Below, one piece after another: positions 1 through 6,241 of a stretch of DNA of 16,097 nucleotides. The DNA is from Pseudomonadota bacterium (lineage in GTDB: Bacteria > Desulfobacterota > Desulfovibrionia > Desulfovibrionales > Desulfovibrionaceae). A model generated the notes under the pieces. That model did no database searches. It saw nothing but the letters and a program-made list of their open reading frames with translations, and was not told where the DNA came from. How positions within the stretch are numbered: the stretch's first letter is position 1; each line of letters starts with the position of its first letter. Where the stretch lies: positions 1 through 16,097 of the forward strand of contig JAEXRD010000158.1 of assembly GCA_023438245.1 (NCBI GenBank), written 5' to 3'. Made by a program: the position numbers and the translations under genes.

Positions 1-320
1 CTCAAAAGCTTTTCATGGGGTTGCAGGGTTCGGCTCAGGAACCCACCGGTCTCCCAGCTCTTCCAGCAATTCCCCAAACGGGCCAACCGCGCGCAGGGCT
101 TTTTCGAGCGGGCTTTGACGCTCGAAAAACGCTGCGCGCATGTTTGTTGGGGCCTGCCCGATGCCGGACGGTGCTGCCAAGGTCCTCGCACCCGGCTTAA
201 CGGGGGCCACTCGAATAGATCGGCGGGGTCGTCACCCCCCGGCGCGGGGGGCCAGCGGGCCCTATCCAGAGAGAGGGGCCCCCTGGCCGCCGGAGGCTTG
301 GGCGCGGGGGCCCTGGCGGA
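1..320. other. Non-coding stretch downstream of the signalling operon
   Basis: No convincing gene lies here. A short minus-strand frame runs from a GTG at 210, or an ATG at 141, down to a TGA at 13 (65 or 42 codons). Its third-position GC is visibly lower than that of the neighbouring genes and neither start has a good Shine-Dalgarno sequence, so it is not called. The C-terminal part reads like a normal soluble peptide with an amphipathic Glu/Leu stretch, so a small protein cannot be excluded. A GC-rich inverted repeat lies at 276-313, and an AAAAGCTTTT palindrome at 4-13. Confidence 0.5.
275..313 (-). terminator. GC-rich hairpin after the small lipoprotein gene (possible terminator)
   Basis: GGGCCCCC (276-283) and GGGGGCCC (306-313) can form an 8-bp stem with a 22-nt loop. 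It begins 8 nt past the stop codon of the lipoprotein gene on the minus strand. The sequence that follows on that strand is CTCTCT-like rather than a run of T, so intrinsic termination would be weak. It may instead be a 3'-end stabilising stem. Confidence 0.3.
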
Positions 321-650
321 TTATTTCCTGCGCAGCACCACGCGGCCCACGCCGGGAATCTCGCCCTCCAGGCCCTGGCCGGTGCGGTCGAAGGTGACCA
401 CCCCGTTGCGGAAGGTGTACAGCAGCACGCGGTTCTCGCGCACTTCCCAGCGCACGGGCTCGTCGAGGGGTCCGGCCACCAGCCCGCCGCCGCCGTCGCT
501 GCGCAGGTGCAGCCGGGGCGCGGGGTTGCCGTTCTGGCCATCGGCCTCGTACCGGCCCACCAGCCCCTCCACGGGACCGGAGCAGGCGCACAGGCCAAGC
601 AGGCTGGCCAGGCAGGCCAGCGCCGCGATGCGTTTCGCCCATCGGATCAT
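321..650 (-). CDS. Small putative lipoprotein, function unknown
   Basis: The 109-residue product starts with a basic N-terminus and a hydrophobic stretch. It ends in a lipobox-like LCAC, giving a lipidated Cys23 and a mature protein of about 87 residues. The mature part is rich in beta-prone sequence (repeated short strands with Arg/Val/Gly) and resembles a small beta-sandwich; I recognise no family. The ATG at 648-650 is preceded by AAAGGGGGGGG, a poly-G version of a ribosome-binding site. The gene lies 42 nt downstream of the REC-STAS regulator on the same strand, so it is probably the last gene of that operon. The linkage suggests an envelope role tied to the sensor system, but this is inference only. 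Confidence 0.75.
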   Translation of the reverse strand: MIRWAKRIAALACLASLLGLCACSGPVEGLVGRYEADGQNGNPAPRLHLRSDGGGGLVAGPLDEPVRWEVRENRVLLYTFRNGVVTFDRTGQGLEGEIPGVGRVVLRRK

Positions 651-674
651 GTGCCCCCCCCTTTGCGCGCAAAG
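651..674 (-). promoter_or_regulatory. Poly-G ribosome-binding region with adjacent 14-nt palindrome
   Basis: On the minus strand the small lipoprotein ATG is preceded by a run of eight G (654-661) following AAA. Immediately upstream is the perfect palindrome CTTTGCGCGCAAAG (661-674), whose right half supplies the AAAG of the Shine-Dalgarno region. A 5-bp hairpin with a CGCG loop could form there and partly occlude the site. The G run could also slip during replication and change the spacing to the start codon. Confidence 0.45.
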
Positions 675-692
675 TGGCTCGCGGAGTGGCGC

Positions 693-1403
693 TCAGAGTC
701 CCGAGGACAGGGGCTCCTTGCAGGACTCCACCAGCTTGGTGATGCCTACGACCTCGAAAACCTTGCGGAAATTCTCGGACAGCCCGGAGATGCAGATGCG
801 CTCCCCGCGTTCGCGCGCGTCCTGGAACAGCTGGGTGAGCACGGCCAGCCCCGCGCCGTTGGTGGAGGCGTGCTCCTCGAACTTGAGCACGATGCGCTCC
901 TTGCCGAGCGCTCTGGCCTCCTCCATGGCCCGGAGCAGGAAAGGCTCGCTGCGGGCGGTGACGCTGCCCCGGATGCTCAGCACGGCGGCGTCCGGAACCT
1001 CGGTCACGGCGATCTCCTCGGCCATGCTGCGGGCCACGGCGATGCGCTCGCCCGCGCGCTTGAGCGCCTGGGACAGGGCCACGCGCTGCACGGGCTTGTT
1101 GATGAAGTCCGTGGCGTCGAGATTGAGGGCGCGGATGGCCAGGTCCATGTCGCCGTGGCCGGTGATGACGATGACCTCGGCGTGGGGGTCGATCTCCTTG
1201 ATGCGCTTCAAGACCTCGATGCCGTCCATCACCGGCATCTTGATGTCGGTGAGCACCACGTTGGGCCGCTCGCGCTCGAAGGTCTCCAGGCCCTCGGCCC
1301 CGTTGACGGCGGTGAGGATATCGTAGCCGTAGGCCGCCAGCAGCAGGCGGAACATGTTCAGGGTGGGCTGTTCGTCGTCGATGATGAGGATGCGCTTGTC
1401 CAC
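693..1403 (-). CDS. Response regulator with REC receiver and STAS output domain
   Basis: The 236-residue protein has a receiver domain (about 3-120). Its acidic pair is Asp9/Asp10, its phosphoacceptor is Asp53 in LTDIKMP, and Thr81 and Lys103 sit at the usual switch positions. A STAS domain (about 133-232) follows, of the type found in anti-sigma factor antagonists. There is no DNA-binding or enzymatic output, so signalling should proceed by protein contact. In the STAS loop, residues 181-186 read TNGAGL where SpoIIAA has a DSSGL motif. The phosphorylatable serine position therefore appears to be Gly183, suggesting that control comes from Asp53 rather than from a serine kinase. The start is GTG. 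Its Shine-Dalgarno TAAGGAG includes the stop codon of the upstream kinase, so translation is probably coupled and the two are a cognate pair. Confidence 0.9.
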   Translation of the reverse strand: MDKRILIIDDEQPTLNMFRLLLAAYGYDILTAVNGAEGLETFERERPNVVLTDIKMPVMDGIEVLKRIKEIDPHAEVIVITGHGDMDLAIRALNLDATDFINKPVQRVALSQALKRAGERIAVARSMAEEIAVTEVPDAAVLSIRGSVTARSEPFLLRAMEEARALGKERIVLKFEEHASTNGAGLAVLTQLFQDARERGERICISGLSENFRKVFEVVGITKLVESCKEPLSSGL

Positions 1404-1413
1404 GGAATGCTCC

Positions 1414-3408
1414 TTACTGGGCCTCGGGGAAAATGAGCCGGAAGGTTGTGCCCCGGCCCGGCTCGCTCTGGATGCGGATCTGGCCGCCGTAGTCCCGCAC
1501 GATGCCGTAGGTGATGGCCAGGCCCAGGCCCATGCCCTGGCCGGTCTCCTTGGTGGTGAAGAAGGGTTCGAAGATCTTGTCGTGCTCGCTCTCGGGAATG
1601 CCCACGCCGGTGTCCGAAACCTCCACGCACACGCCGCCGCCCTCGGCCAGGGTGCGGATGCCGATGGCCCGCCGCGCGGCGGGGTCGGAGGGCGCGCTGG
1701 ACTCGTTGATGGCGTCGCGGGCGTTGGTCAGCAGGTTGAAGAACACCTGCTGGAGGCGGTTGTCCTGGGCCAGCACGGGGGGCAGCCCCTCGCCCAGTTC
1801 CAGATGGAAGCGGATGGTGTCCAGCTCGAACTGGCGGCGCACGATGGTGAGCACGCTCCGGATGGGCTTGTTGATGTCGATGAGTTCCTTGAGCATGTCG
1901 GACTTGCGCCCGAAGGCCCGGAGCGTGTTGATGATCTCCGCGGCGCGGTCCACCTGGGCGCTGATCTCCAGCACCACCTGGCTGAACTGCTCCGGGGTGG
2001 GCTCCACCTCGCGCTCCTGCATCAGAGCCAGGAACTCGCTGCCCATCTTGATGGCGTTGAGCGGCTGGTTCAGCTCGTGGGCTATGCCCGCGCTCATTTC
2101 GCCCAGGGACTTCATCTTGCCCGCCTGGATGACCTGGGCGTCCTTCTCGATCATCTCGGTGACGTCGGTGACGGCGATGATGATGGCGTGGCGGCCCTTG
2201 TACGAGATGGGGCAGGCGTGCACGTTGACGTAGAAGGGCTTGAGGCCCTTTTTGTAGTGCAGCACCTTGGGGTGGTACAGGCAGCCGGAGCCGCCGCCCG
2301 CGCCCTCCAGCGAGAGCAGGCAGTCGGAGCGGTTCTCCGGCCCCAGGTCCAGGTAGCTTTTGCCGATGAGCTCGTCCTTGTCGTAGCCGTACAGTTCCAG
2401 GGCCCGCGGGTTGGCGTCGGAGATGCGGAAGTCCTCGCAGTCCACCACGAACACCGGGTCCGGGCCGGAATCGAACAGCGAGCGGTACTTCTCCTCGCTC
2501 TCGCGCAATCTGCGGCGGTAGAGCTTGATGCTCCAGACCATGTTGCGGAAGCTGTCGCCCAGCTGCACCACCTCGTCGCCCTGGCGCTTGCGGTAGAACA
2601 CGCAGCTCTTGCAGGTGCGGTGCGGGGCGGCGTGGCGCGCGGAGTGGTCGAAGTGCCAGCAGGGCATCTCGGTGTTGGCGTAGGCCGGGCAGTCCATGGG
2701 CCGCCAGTGCGAATCCTCCTCCTGGAAGTCCATGGTGATGTCGAAGTTGCCCTTGGAGAGCTCGTCGGAGATGCGCGTGAGCTTGGAGATGGGCCGGGTG
2801 ATGTACTGCGTGAGCCGGTTGCTGATGAAGAAGATGATGAGGATGATGGCCGAGATGAAGCCCAGGAAGGTGAGCCTGAGCTTGGAGATGAGGCTGTCGA
2901 TGTGGCTCTTGGACAGGCCCACGTGCACGGTGCCGATGCGGTACAGGCCCTCGTTGATGGGCGCGGCGATGTCGTGGATTTCCTGGCGGTCCACGGTGAC
3001 AAGCTGGATGCTGCGGGGCTTGGCGCGGGGCACGGGGTTGGCCAGCCGCAGCTCGGCGGGGAAAGGCTTGACCATGGTGTGGGCCAGCACCTCGCCGCCC
3101 TGGTCGGTGATGAAGATGTAGGCGATGAGGTGCTTGCGCTCGTGCAGCCGGGCCTCGTCGAAGATCAGCGACAACAGCTGCGGGTAGTTCTTGTCCAGCA
3201 GGTAGCCGCCGCCGCGCTCGGCTATGGAGTGGGCCAGGGCGCTGCCGCGCATCTCCAGCTCCGTGGTCAGCGAGGACACCAGAATCCAGCGGGCCACGAA
3301 GGCGATGGCCACGCTGATGAACAGCACCACCGCCAGGATGGAGCTGAAGATCTTGTTCTTGAGGCTCAAGCCCTCAAAGCGGCGGGTAAGGTCGTCCAGG
3401 AGCTTCAC
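1414..3408 (-). CDS. Membrane sensor histidine kinase (sensor-HAMP-Cys cluster-PAS-HisKA-HATPase)
   Basis: This 664-residue kinase has membrane segments at about 20-42 and 178-197 flanking a periplasmic domain of about 135 residues with a Cache/PAS-like look. A HAMP linker (198-235) follows. Next comes a short cysteine-rich segment, Cys240, Cys250, Cys266 and Cys269, then a coiled linker and a PAS domain (about 303-420). The dimerisation domain carries the phosphoacceptor His444 in AGIAHELNQPLNA. The ATPase domain has N-box Asn558/Asn562, DTGVGIP (599-605) and GQGMGLGLA (623-631). The GTG start overlaps the stop of the binding-protein gene as GTGA. The cognate regulator follows after 10 nt. 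The cysteine segment resembles the CW/Cys motifs seen in other delta-proteobacterial HAMP proteins and might bind a metal or respond to redox; that is inference. The natural signal is unknown. Confidence 0.93.
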   Translation of the reverse strand: MKLLDDLTRRFEGLSLKNKIFSSILAVVLFISVAIAFVARWILVSSLTTELEMRGSALAHSIAERGGGYLLDKNYPQLLSLIFDEARLHERKHLIAYIFITDQGGEVLAHTMVKPFPAELRLANPVPRAKPRSIQLVTVDRQEIHDIAAPINEGLYRIGTVHVGLSKSHIDSLISKLRLTFLGFISAIILIIFFISNRLTQYITRPISKLTRISDELSKGNFDITMDFQEEDSHWRPMDCPAYANTEMPCWHFDHSARHAAPHRTCKSCVFYRKRQGDEVVQLGDSFRNMVWSIKLYRRRLRESEEKYRSLFDSGPDPVFVVDCEDFRISDANPRALELYGYDKDELIGKSYLDLGPENRSDCLLSLEGAGGGSGCLYHPKVLHYKKGLKPFYVNVHACPISYKGRHAIIIAVTDVTEMIEKDAQVIQAGKMKSLGEMSAGIAHELNQPLNAIKMGSEFLALMQEREVEPTPEQFSQVVLEISAQVDRAAEIINTLRAFGRKSDMLKELIDINKPIRSVLTIVRRQFELDTIRFHLELGEGLPPVLAQDNRLQQVFFNLLTNARDAINESSAPSDPAARRAIGIRTLAEGGGVCVEVSDTGVGIPESEHDKIFEPFFTTKETGQGMGLGLAITYGIVRDYGGQIRIQSEPGRGTTFRLIFPEAQ

Positions 3409-4691
3409 AGCGCCGCTCCGCCCCAGTTCGTCTGGCTGGCCTTGCCGGGCTGCGTGGGCACGTCCCGGCCCGGGCGCGGACGGATGTCCTTCCAGTCGCT
3501 CAGCACCTGGAAGGCGCCGTCCACGTAGCGGGTGAAGTACACCCGCTCCATGCCCTGGTGATTGGCCGGGCCGAAGCTCACGCTGGCGTTGGGGCCCAGC
3601 GTGAAGTCGCGGATGGACTCGATGGCCGAGATGAAGCCCTCGCGGGTCAGGTCGCGCCCGGCCAGCTTCAGGCCCTCCACCAGGATGCGGGCGTTGACGA
3701 AGCCCTCCAGGCCGACGGTGTTGGGCGTGTCGCCGGGGTAGTACTTGGCCAGCAGGCGCACGTACTCCGCCACCACGCCGGTCTGCTCGGCCTCCACCGG
3801 GGGCACCACCTGGGACATGACCACCTCGGGCGCGGGCTCGCTGCCGCTGGCGGCCCCGGAAGCCGAGAGACGGCGGGCCAGCTCCTCTCCGCCCACGAAG
3901 GACACGGTGTAGTACACCGGGTGCATGCCGCGCTCGCCTGCCAGCTGGATGAACCGCGCGCAGGTCTCGTAGGTGCCGATCATGACCACGGCCTCGGCCC
4001 CGGAGCGCTCGATGCGCGACAGGCCCTCGCCCACGTCCAGGGTACCGCGCACGTACGAGCCGCGCGCCACGGGCTCCAGCCCGAACTCATTGAGGGCCAG
4101 CTCCGTGCCGGTCAGCCCGTCGAAGCCGTAGGCGTCGTACTGGTAGAACACGCCGATGCGCGTGAGCCCCAGGTCCTTGACCAGGTGGCGCACGGCGGCG
4201 GCGGTTTCCTGGTAGTAGCTGGCCCGGATGTTGATGACGTAGCGGTTGAAGGGCTCGCGCAGGGCGTTGGCCCCGGTGAAGGTGCCCAGAAGCGGGATGC
4301 GCGCGTCCTCGATGAGCGGCAGGATCTTCACGGTCGTGGGCGTGCCCACGTAGCAGAACAGGGCGAAGACGTCGTCGTCCACGATGAGCTTCTGGGTGTT
4401 GGCCAGGCAGCGCGGCGGATCGTAGGAGTCGTCGTAGGTGGTGAGCTCGATGCGCCTGCCGAGCACGCCGCCCTGCTCGTTGATCTCGTTGAGGTAGCAC
4501 AGCGCGCCGCGCAGGGTCTGGGTGCCCAGGTAACTGGCATGGCCCGAGAGCGCCAGCGACGACCCCAACCGGACCCTCGTGTCGGTGACGCCGTGGGGCG
4601 CCTGGTCAAACGCGGGCTTGCCGTCCTGGCCGTCGCAGGCGCTCATGGCGAAAACCGCGCACAAAAGCAGCAGGATCAGCCTATTGAACAA
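3405..4691 (-). CDS. LivK-type ABC solute-binding lipoprotein, probable sensor partner of the adjacent kinase
   Basis: The 428-residue protein has a lipoprotein signal ending in MSAC, giving lipidated Cys19. It then has a type I periplasmic binding fold of the branched-chain amino acid/amide group. Typical elements are VRLGSSLALSGHASYLG near the N-terminus, GGVLGRRIEL, and a second lobe beginning around RIGVFYQYDAYG. It should be anchored to a membrane and bind a small ligand such as an amino acid, amide or carboxylate; the ligand cannot be read from the sequence. No LivH, LivM, LivG or LivF gene is in the window, and the next gene overlaps by 4 nt and is a sensor kinase. A sensory rather than transport role is therefore likely. 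The start is a TTG chosen because it places a canonical signal peptide directly after an AAAG plus poly-G ribosome-binding site; no ATG fits. Confidence 0.85.
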   Translation of the reverse strand: MFNRLILLLLCAVFAMSACDGQDGKPAFDQAPHGVTDTRVRLGSSLALSGHASYLGTQTLRGALCYLNEINEQGGVLGRRIELTTYDDSYDPPRCLANTQKLIVDDDVFALFCYVGTPTTVKILPLIEDARIPLLGTFTGANALREPFNRYVINIRASYYQETAAAVRHLVKDLGLTRIGVFYQYDAYGFDGLTGTELALNEFGLEPVARGSYVRGTLDVGEGLSRIERSGAEAVVMIGTYETCARFIQLAGERGMHPVYYTVSFVGGEELARRLSASGAASGSEPAPEVVMSQVVPPVEAEQTGVVAEYVRLLAKYYPGDTPNTVGLEGFVNARILVEGLKLAGRDLTREGFISAIESIRDFTLGPNASVSFGPANHQGMERVYFTRYVDGAFQVLSDWKDIRPRPGRDVPTQPGKASQTNWGGAAL

Positions 4692-4999
4692 CGCCCCCCC
4701 CCTTTCGCCGGGCGCCTGTGCGCGCCCGCTCCCCAGGAGCGTTACCCCACTCCCCCCGGAGCATCAACAGGAATTCGAGAAAATCCCGATGGCTGCAGGG
4801 GAAACCAGGGCACGAGGCAGGTTCGTCGCCTTCACGCTTTGGCACAGCCCGGCAGGGCAACGGGCCACGGCGCTTCGCCCATCCCCCTGCACCCGGGACA
4901 AAAAGCGTCGGGCAAGAGCAAACCTCAAAAAACAGATGATTCACGTCTTGGCACAAGCGCAAAAGCCTGCTACCTTCGCCAGCCACGAGGCCCTGAATC
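4692..4999. promoter_or_regulatory. Divergent intergenic region between binding-protein operon and transposase-like gene
   Basis: This region has about 308 nt and no supported gene. Next to the minus-strand operon lies a run of nine G on that strand (4694-4702), preceded by AAA, just upstream of the TTG start. A GGGCGC/GCGCCC hairpin (4710-4715 with 4722-4727) sits immediately upstream of that. A weak minus-strand promoter-like pair (TTGATG, 17 nt, TAACGC) can be drawn upstream of the hairpin but is poor at -10. A better plus-strand promoter lies at 4948-4976. Part of the region (about 4840-4975) is less GC-rich than the genes. Confidence 0.5.
4948..4976 (+). promoter_or_regulatory. Candidate sigma-70 promoter of the transposase-like gene
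   Basis: TTGGCA (4948-4953) matches the -35 consensus at five of six positions. It is separated by exactly 17 nt from TACCTT (4971-4976), a weaker -10. The predicted transcription start would be about 15 nt before the ATG at 5000. A CGAGG ribosome-binding site is present at about 4985-4990. Confidence 0.35.
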
Positions 5000-5878
5000 A
5001 TGACCAAATCCACAATAGCCGACGTGACCCCCAGCGAGGAGGCCGCCCACGGCCAGCTTCTGGCCCTGTGCTGGCCGGGCGGCAAGCGCCACTGCCCGCG
5101 CTGCAAGACCCCCGCGCCCTACGAGCTGGCCGAGGGCCGGCTGCGCTGCTCCGGCTGCCGCTACACCTTCCACGACTTCACCGGGCGCTGGCTGAACCTC
5201 ACCGGCCTGTCCTGCCGCCAGTGGCTCACCGTGGTGCGCACCTTCGCCCTGGAGCTGGGCACGCGCGAGGTGGCCGAGCAGGCCGCCATCTCCTACAACA
5301 CCGCGCTCAAGGCCCTCACGGCGCTGCGCCTGGCCATCGTGGCGCGCGGGGCCGACGCCCAGCAGATGCTCACCCGCGAGACCGGGCTGGCCGGCCTGCT
5401 GGAGGGCGGCCGCCTGCACGCCGGAACCGATACCCAGCCCCCCGGGGGCTTCCCGGTGTACGGCCTGCTGAGCCGTGGCCGCCACGCCTTCGTGGACCTG
5501 CTGCCGGAGCTCTCCGTGGAGAGCATCCTGCATTTCAACCACAACTTCCACCTGCGGGTGCGCAAGCACGGCCACATCCTCGTCACCGACCGCTACCGCT
5601 CCTACGAGGCGCTGCTGGTCTGCGGCGACGACACCCTGCCCTACCACTACCTGCGCGCCCACCAGGGCGAGATCTTCGCCGAGAACGGCGGCTGCCCCTT
5701 CTGGACCTACTCGCGCGAGCGCTTGGGCCGCTTCAAGGGCCTGTCGTGGCAGCGTTTTCCGCTGTACATGAAGGAGCTGGAGCTGCGCTACAACAACCAG
5801 AACGTAAACCTCGCGCCGCTGCTGCTCTCCGCGCTGTGCGCGCCCATGCCCAGCCGGCTGGCCTTCCCGCCCGAATAG
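5000..5878 (+). CDS. IS1595/ISXO2-like transposase, solitary and possibly domesticated
   Basis: The 292-residue product opens with a four-cysteine zinc ribbon (Cys32, Cys35, Cys50, Cys53). A helical DNA-binding-like segment (about 72-115) follows. The C-terminal DDE-type fold resembles the ISXO2-like domain, with candidate acidic residues Asp144 and Asp197 (TDRYRSYEALL) and Asn229 near ENGG. The closing FPLYMKELELRYNNQN matches the family's conserved tail. The usual DETY-like motif around the first aspartate is replaced by TDTQPPGG. No terminal inverted repeats or target duplication are visible on either side; the gene is bordered by an ordinary promoter and by the ribB promoter. Codon use matches the neighbouring genes, so it is a long-term resident. 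It could be an inactive remnant or a co-opted DNA-binding protein; family assignment is fairly sure, activity is not. Confidence 0.75.
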   Translation: MTKSTIADVTPSEEAAHGQLLALCWPGGKRHCPRCKTPAPYELAEGRLRCSGCRYTFHDFTGRWLNLTGLSCRQWLTVVRTFALELGTREVAEQAAISYNTALKALTALRLAIVARGADAQQMLTRETGLAGLLEGGRLHAGTDTQPPGGFPVYGLLSRGRHAFVDLLPELSVESILHFNHNFHLRVRKHGHILVTDRYRSYEALLVCGDDTLPYHYLRAHQGEIFAENGGCPFWTYSRERLGRFKGLSWQRFPLYMKELELRYNNQNVNLAPLLLSALCAPMPSRLAFPPE

Positions 5879-5897
5879 CCGCGCTTCGCGCTGCGGA

Positions 5898-5927
5898 TTG
5901 ACTCCCCACGTCCTGTGGGTCTACTGT
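5898..5927 (+). promoter_or_regulatory. Candidate sigma-70 promoter of ribB
   Basis: TTGACT (5898-5903) is a five-of-six -35 match. It is followed after 18 nt by TACTGT (5922-5927). Transcription would begin at about 5934, exactly where the FMN aptamer begins, which supports the call. The spacer contains the inverted repeat CCCAC/GTGGG with a 5-nt gap. Confidence 0.5.
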
Positions 5928-5933
5928 CGCGCC

Positions 5934-6110
5934 ACGTATTCTCAGGGCGGGGTGCAATTCCCCACCGGCGGTATCCCGTCCGCTCCGGGTGGAGCACGGG
6001 GAGCCCGCGAGCGCCTGGCTTCCTGCGTCATGGGACGGAGGCGGCCAGGGTCAGCAGATCCGGTGCGATGCCGGAGCCGACGGTCACAGTCCGGATGGAA
6101 GAGAGTATGG
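5934..6110 (+). promoter_or_regulatory. FMN riboswitch (RFN element) controlling ribB
   Basis: The conserved RFN blocks are all present in order. They are the 5' element with CTCAGGGCGGGGTG and ATTCCCCACCGGCGGTA (about 5940-5973), the GAGCCCGCGAGCG block (about 6001-6013), GTCAGCAGAT (about 6050-6059), CCGGTGCGATGCCGG and GCCGACGGTCACAGTCCGGATGG-like closing elements, and the GAGAGTATG that closes P1. The variable arm is long: CCTGGC (6014-6019) pairs with GCCAGG (6044-6049). Inside it a second stem, CCTGCGTC with GACGGAGG, closes an ATGG loop. In this family FMN binding to the leader represses expression of riboflavin synthesis or uptake genes, which fits the ribB gene downstream. Confidence 0.95.
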
Positions 6111-6241
6111 CAGCCGACACGCCGGGAGTTCTCCCGGCGCGCCCCGCGTCATCGCGCCCCCGCCCGCCGGGGTCTCGCGGCGCGGGGACTCTGTCCTTCA
6201 CGCCCTGATTCTGGTCCCTTTTGCCTTGAAGGAGGCGAACC
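6111..6241 (+). promoter_or_regulatory. Expression platform of the FMN riboswitch
   Basis: Between the aptamer and the ribB start lies a perfect 8-bp hairpin, CGCCGGGA (6120-6127) with TCCCGGCG (6132-6139) and a GTTC loop. Further GC-rich alternative pairings follow, for example CCCCGCG near 6142-6148 with CGCGGGG near 6179-6186. None is followed by a T run. A strong AAGGAGG ribosome-binding site lies at 6229-6235, 6 nt before the ATG. Control could be by Rho-assisted or U-poor termination, or by blocking of translation; the sequence does not decide. Confidence 0.55.

Noticed and set aside
4839..4970. Sigma-54-like TGGCAC motifs at about 4840 and 4949
   Set aside because: In both cases the GC element is not at the required 10-nt distance from the GG, so they do not fit a -24/-12 promoter.
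1354..5003. Very long plus-strand open frames antisense to the kinase and binding-protein genes
   Set aside because: They are rich in His, Val, Gly and Asp in the way typical of reverse-frame shadows of GC-rich genes. They have no ribosome-binding sites and contradict the clear domain content of the opposite strand.
4692..5935. A complete insertion sequence around the transposase-like gene
   Set aside because: I could find no terminal inverted repeats or target duplication in the flanks, so only the gene is called.
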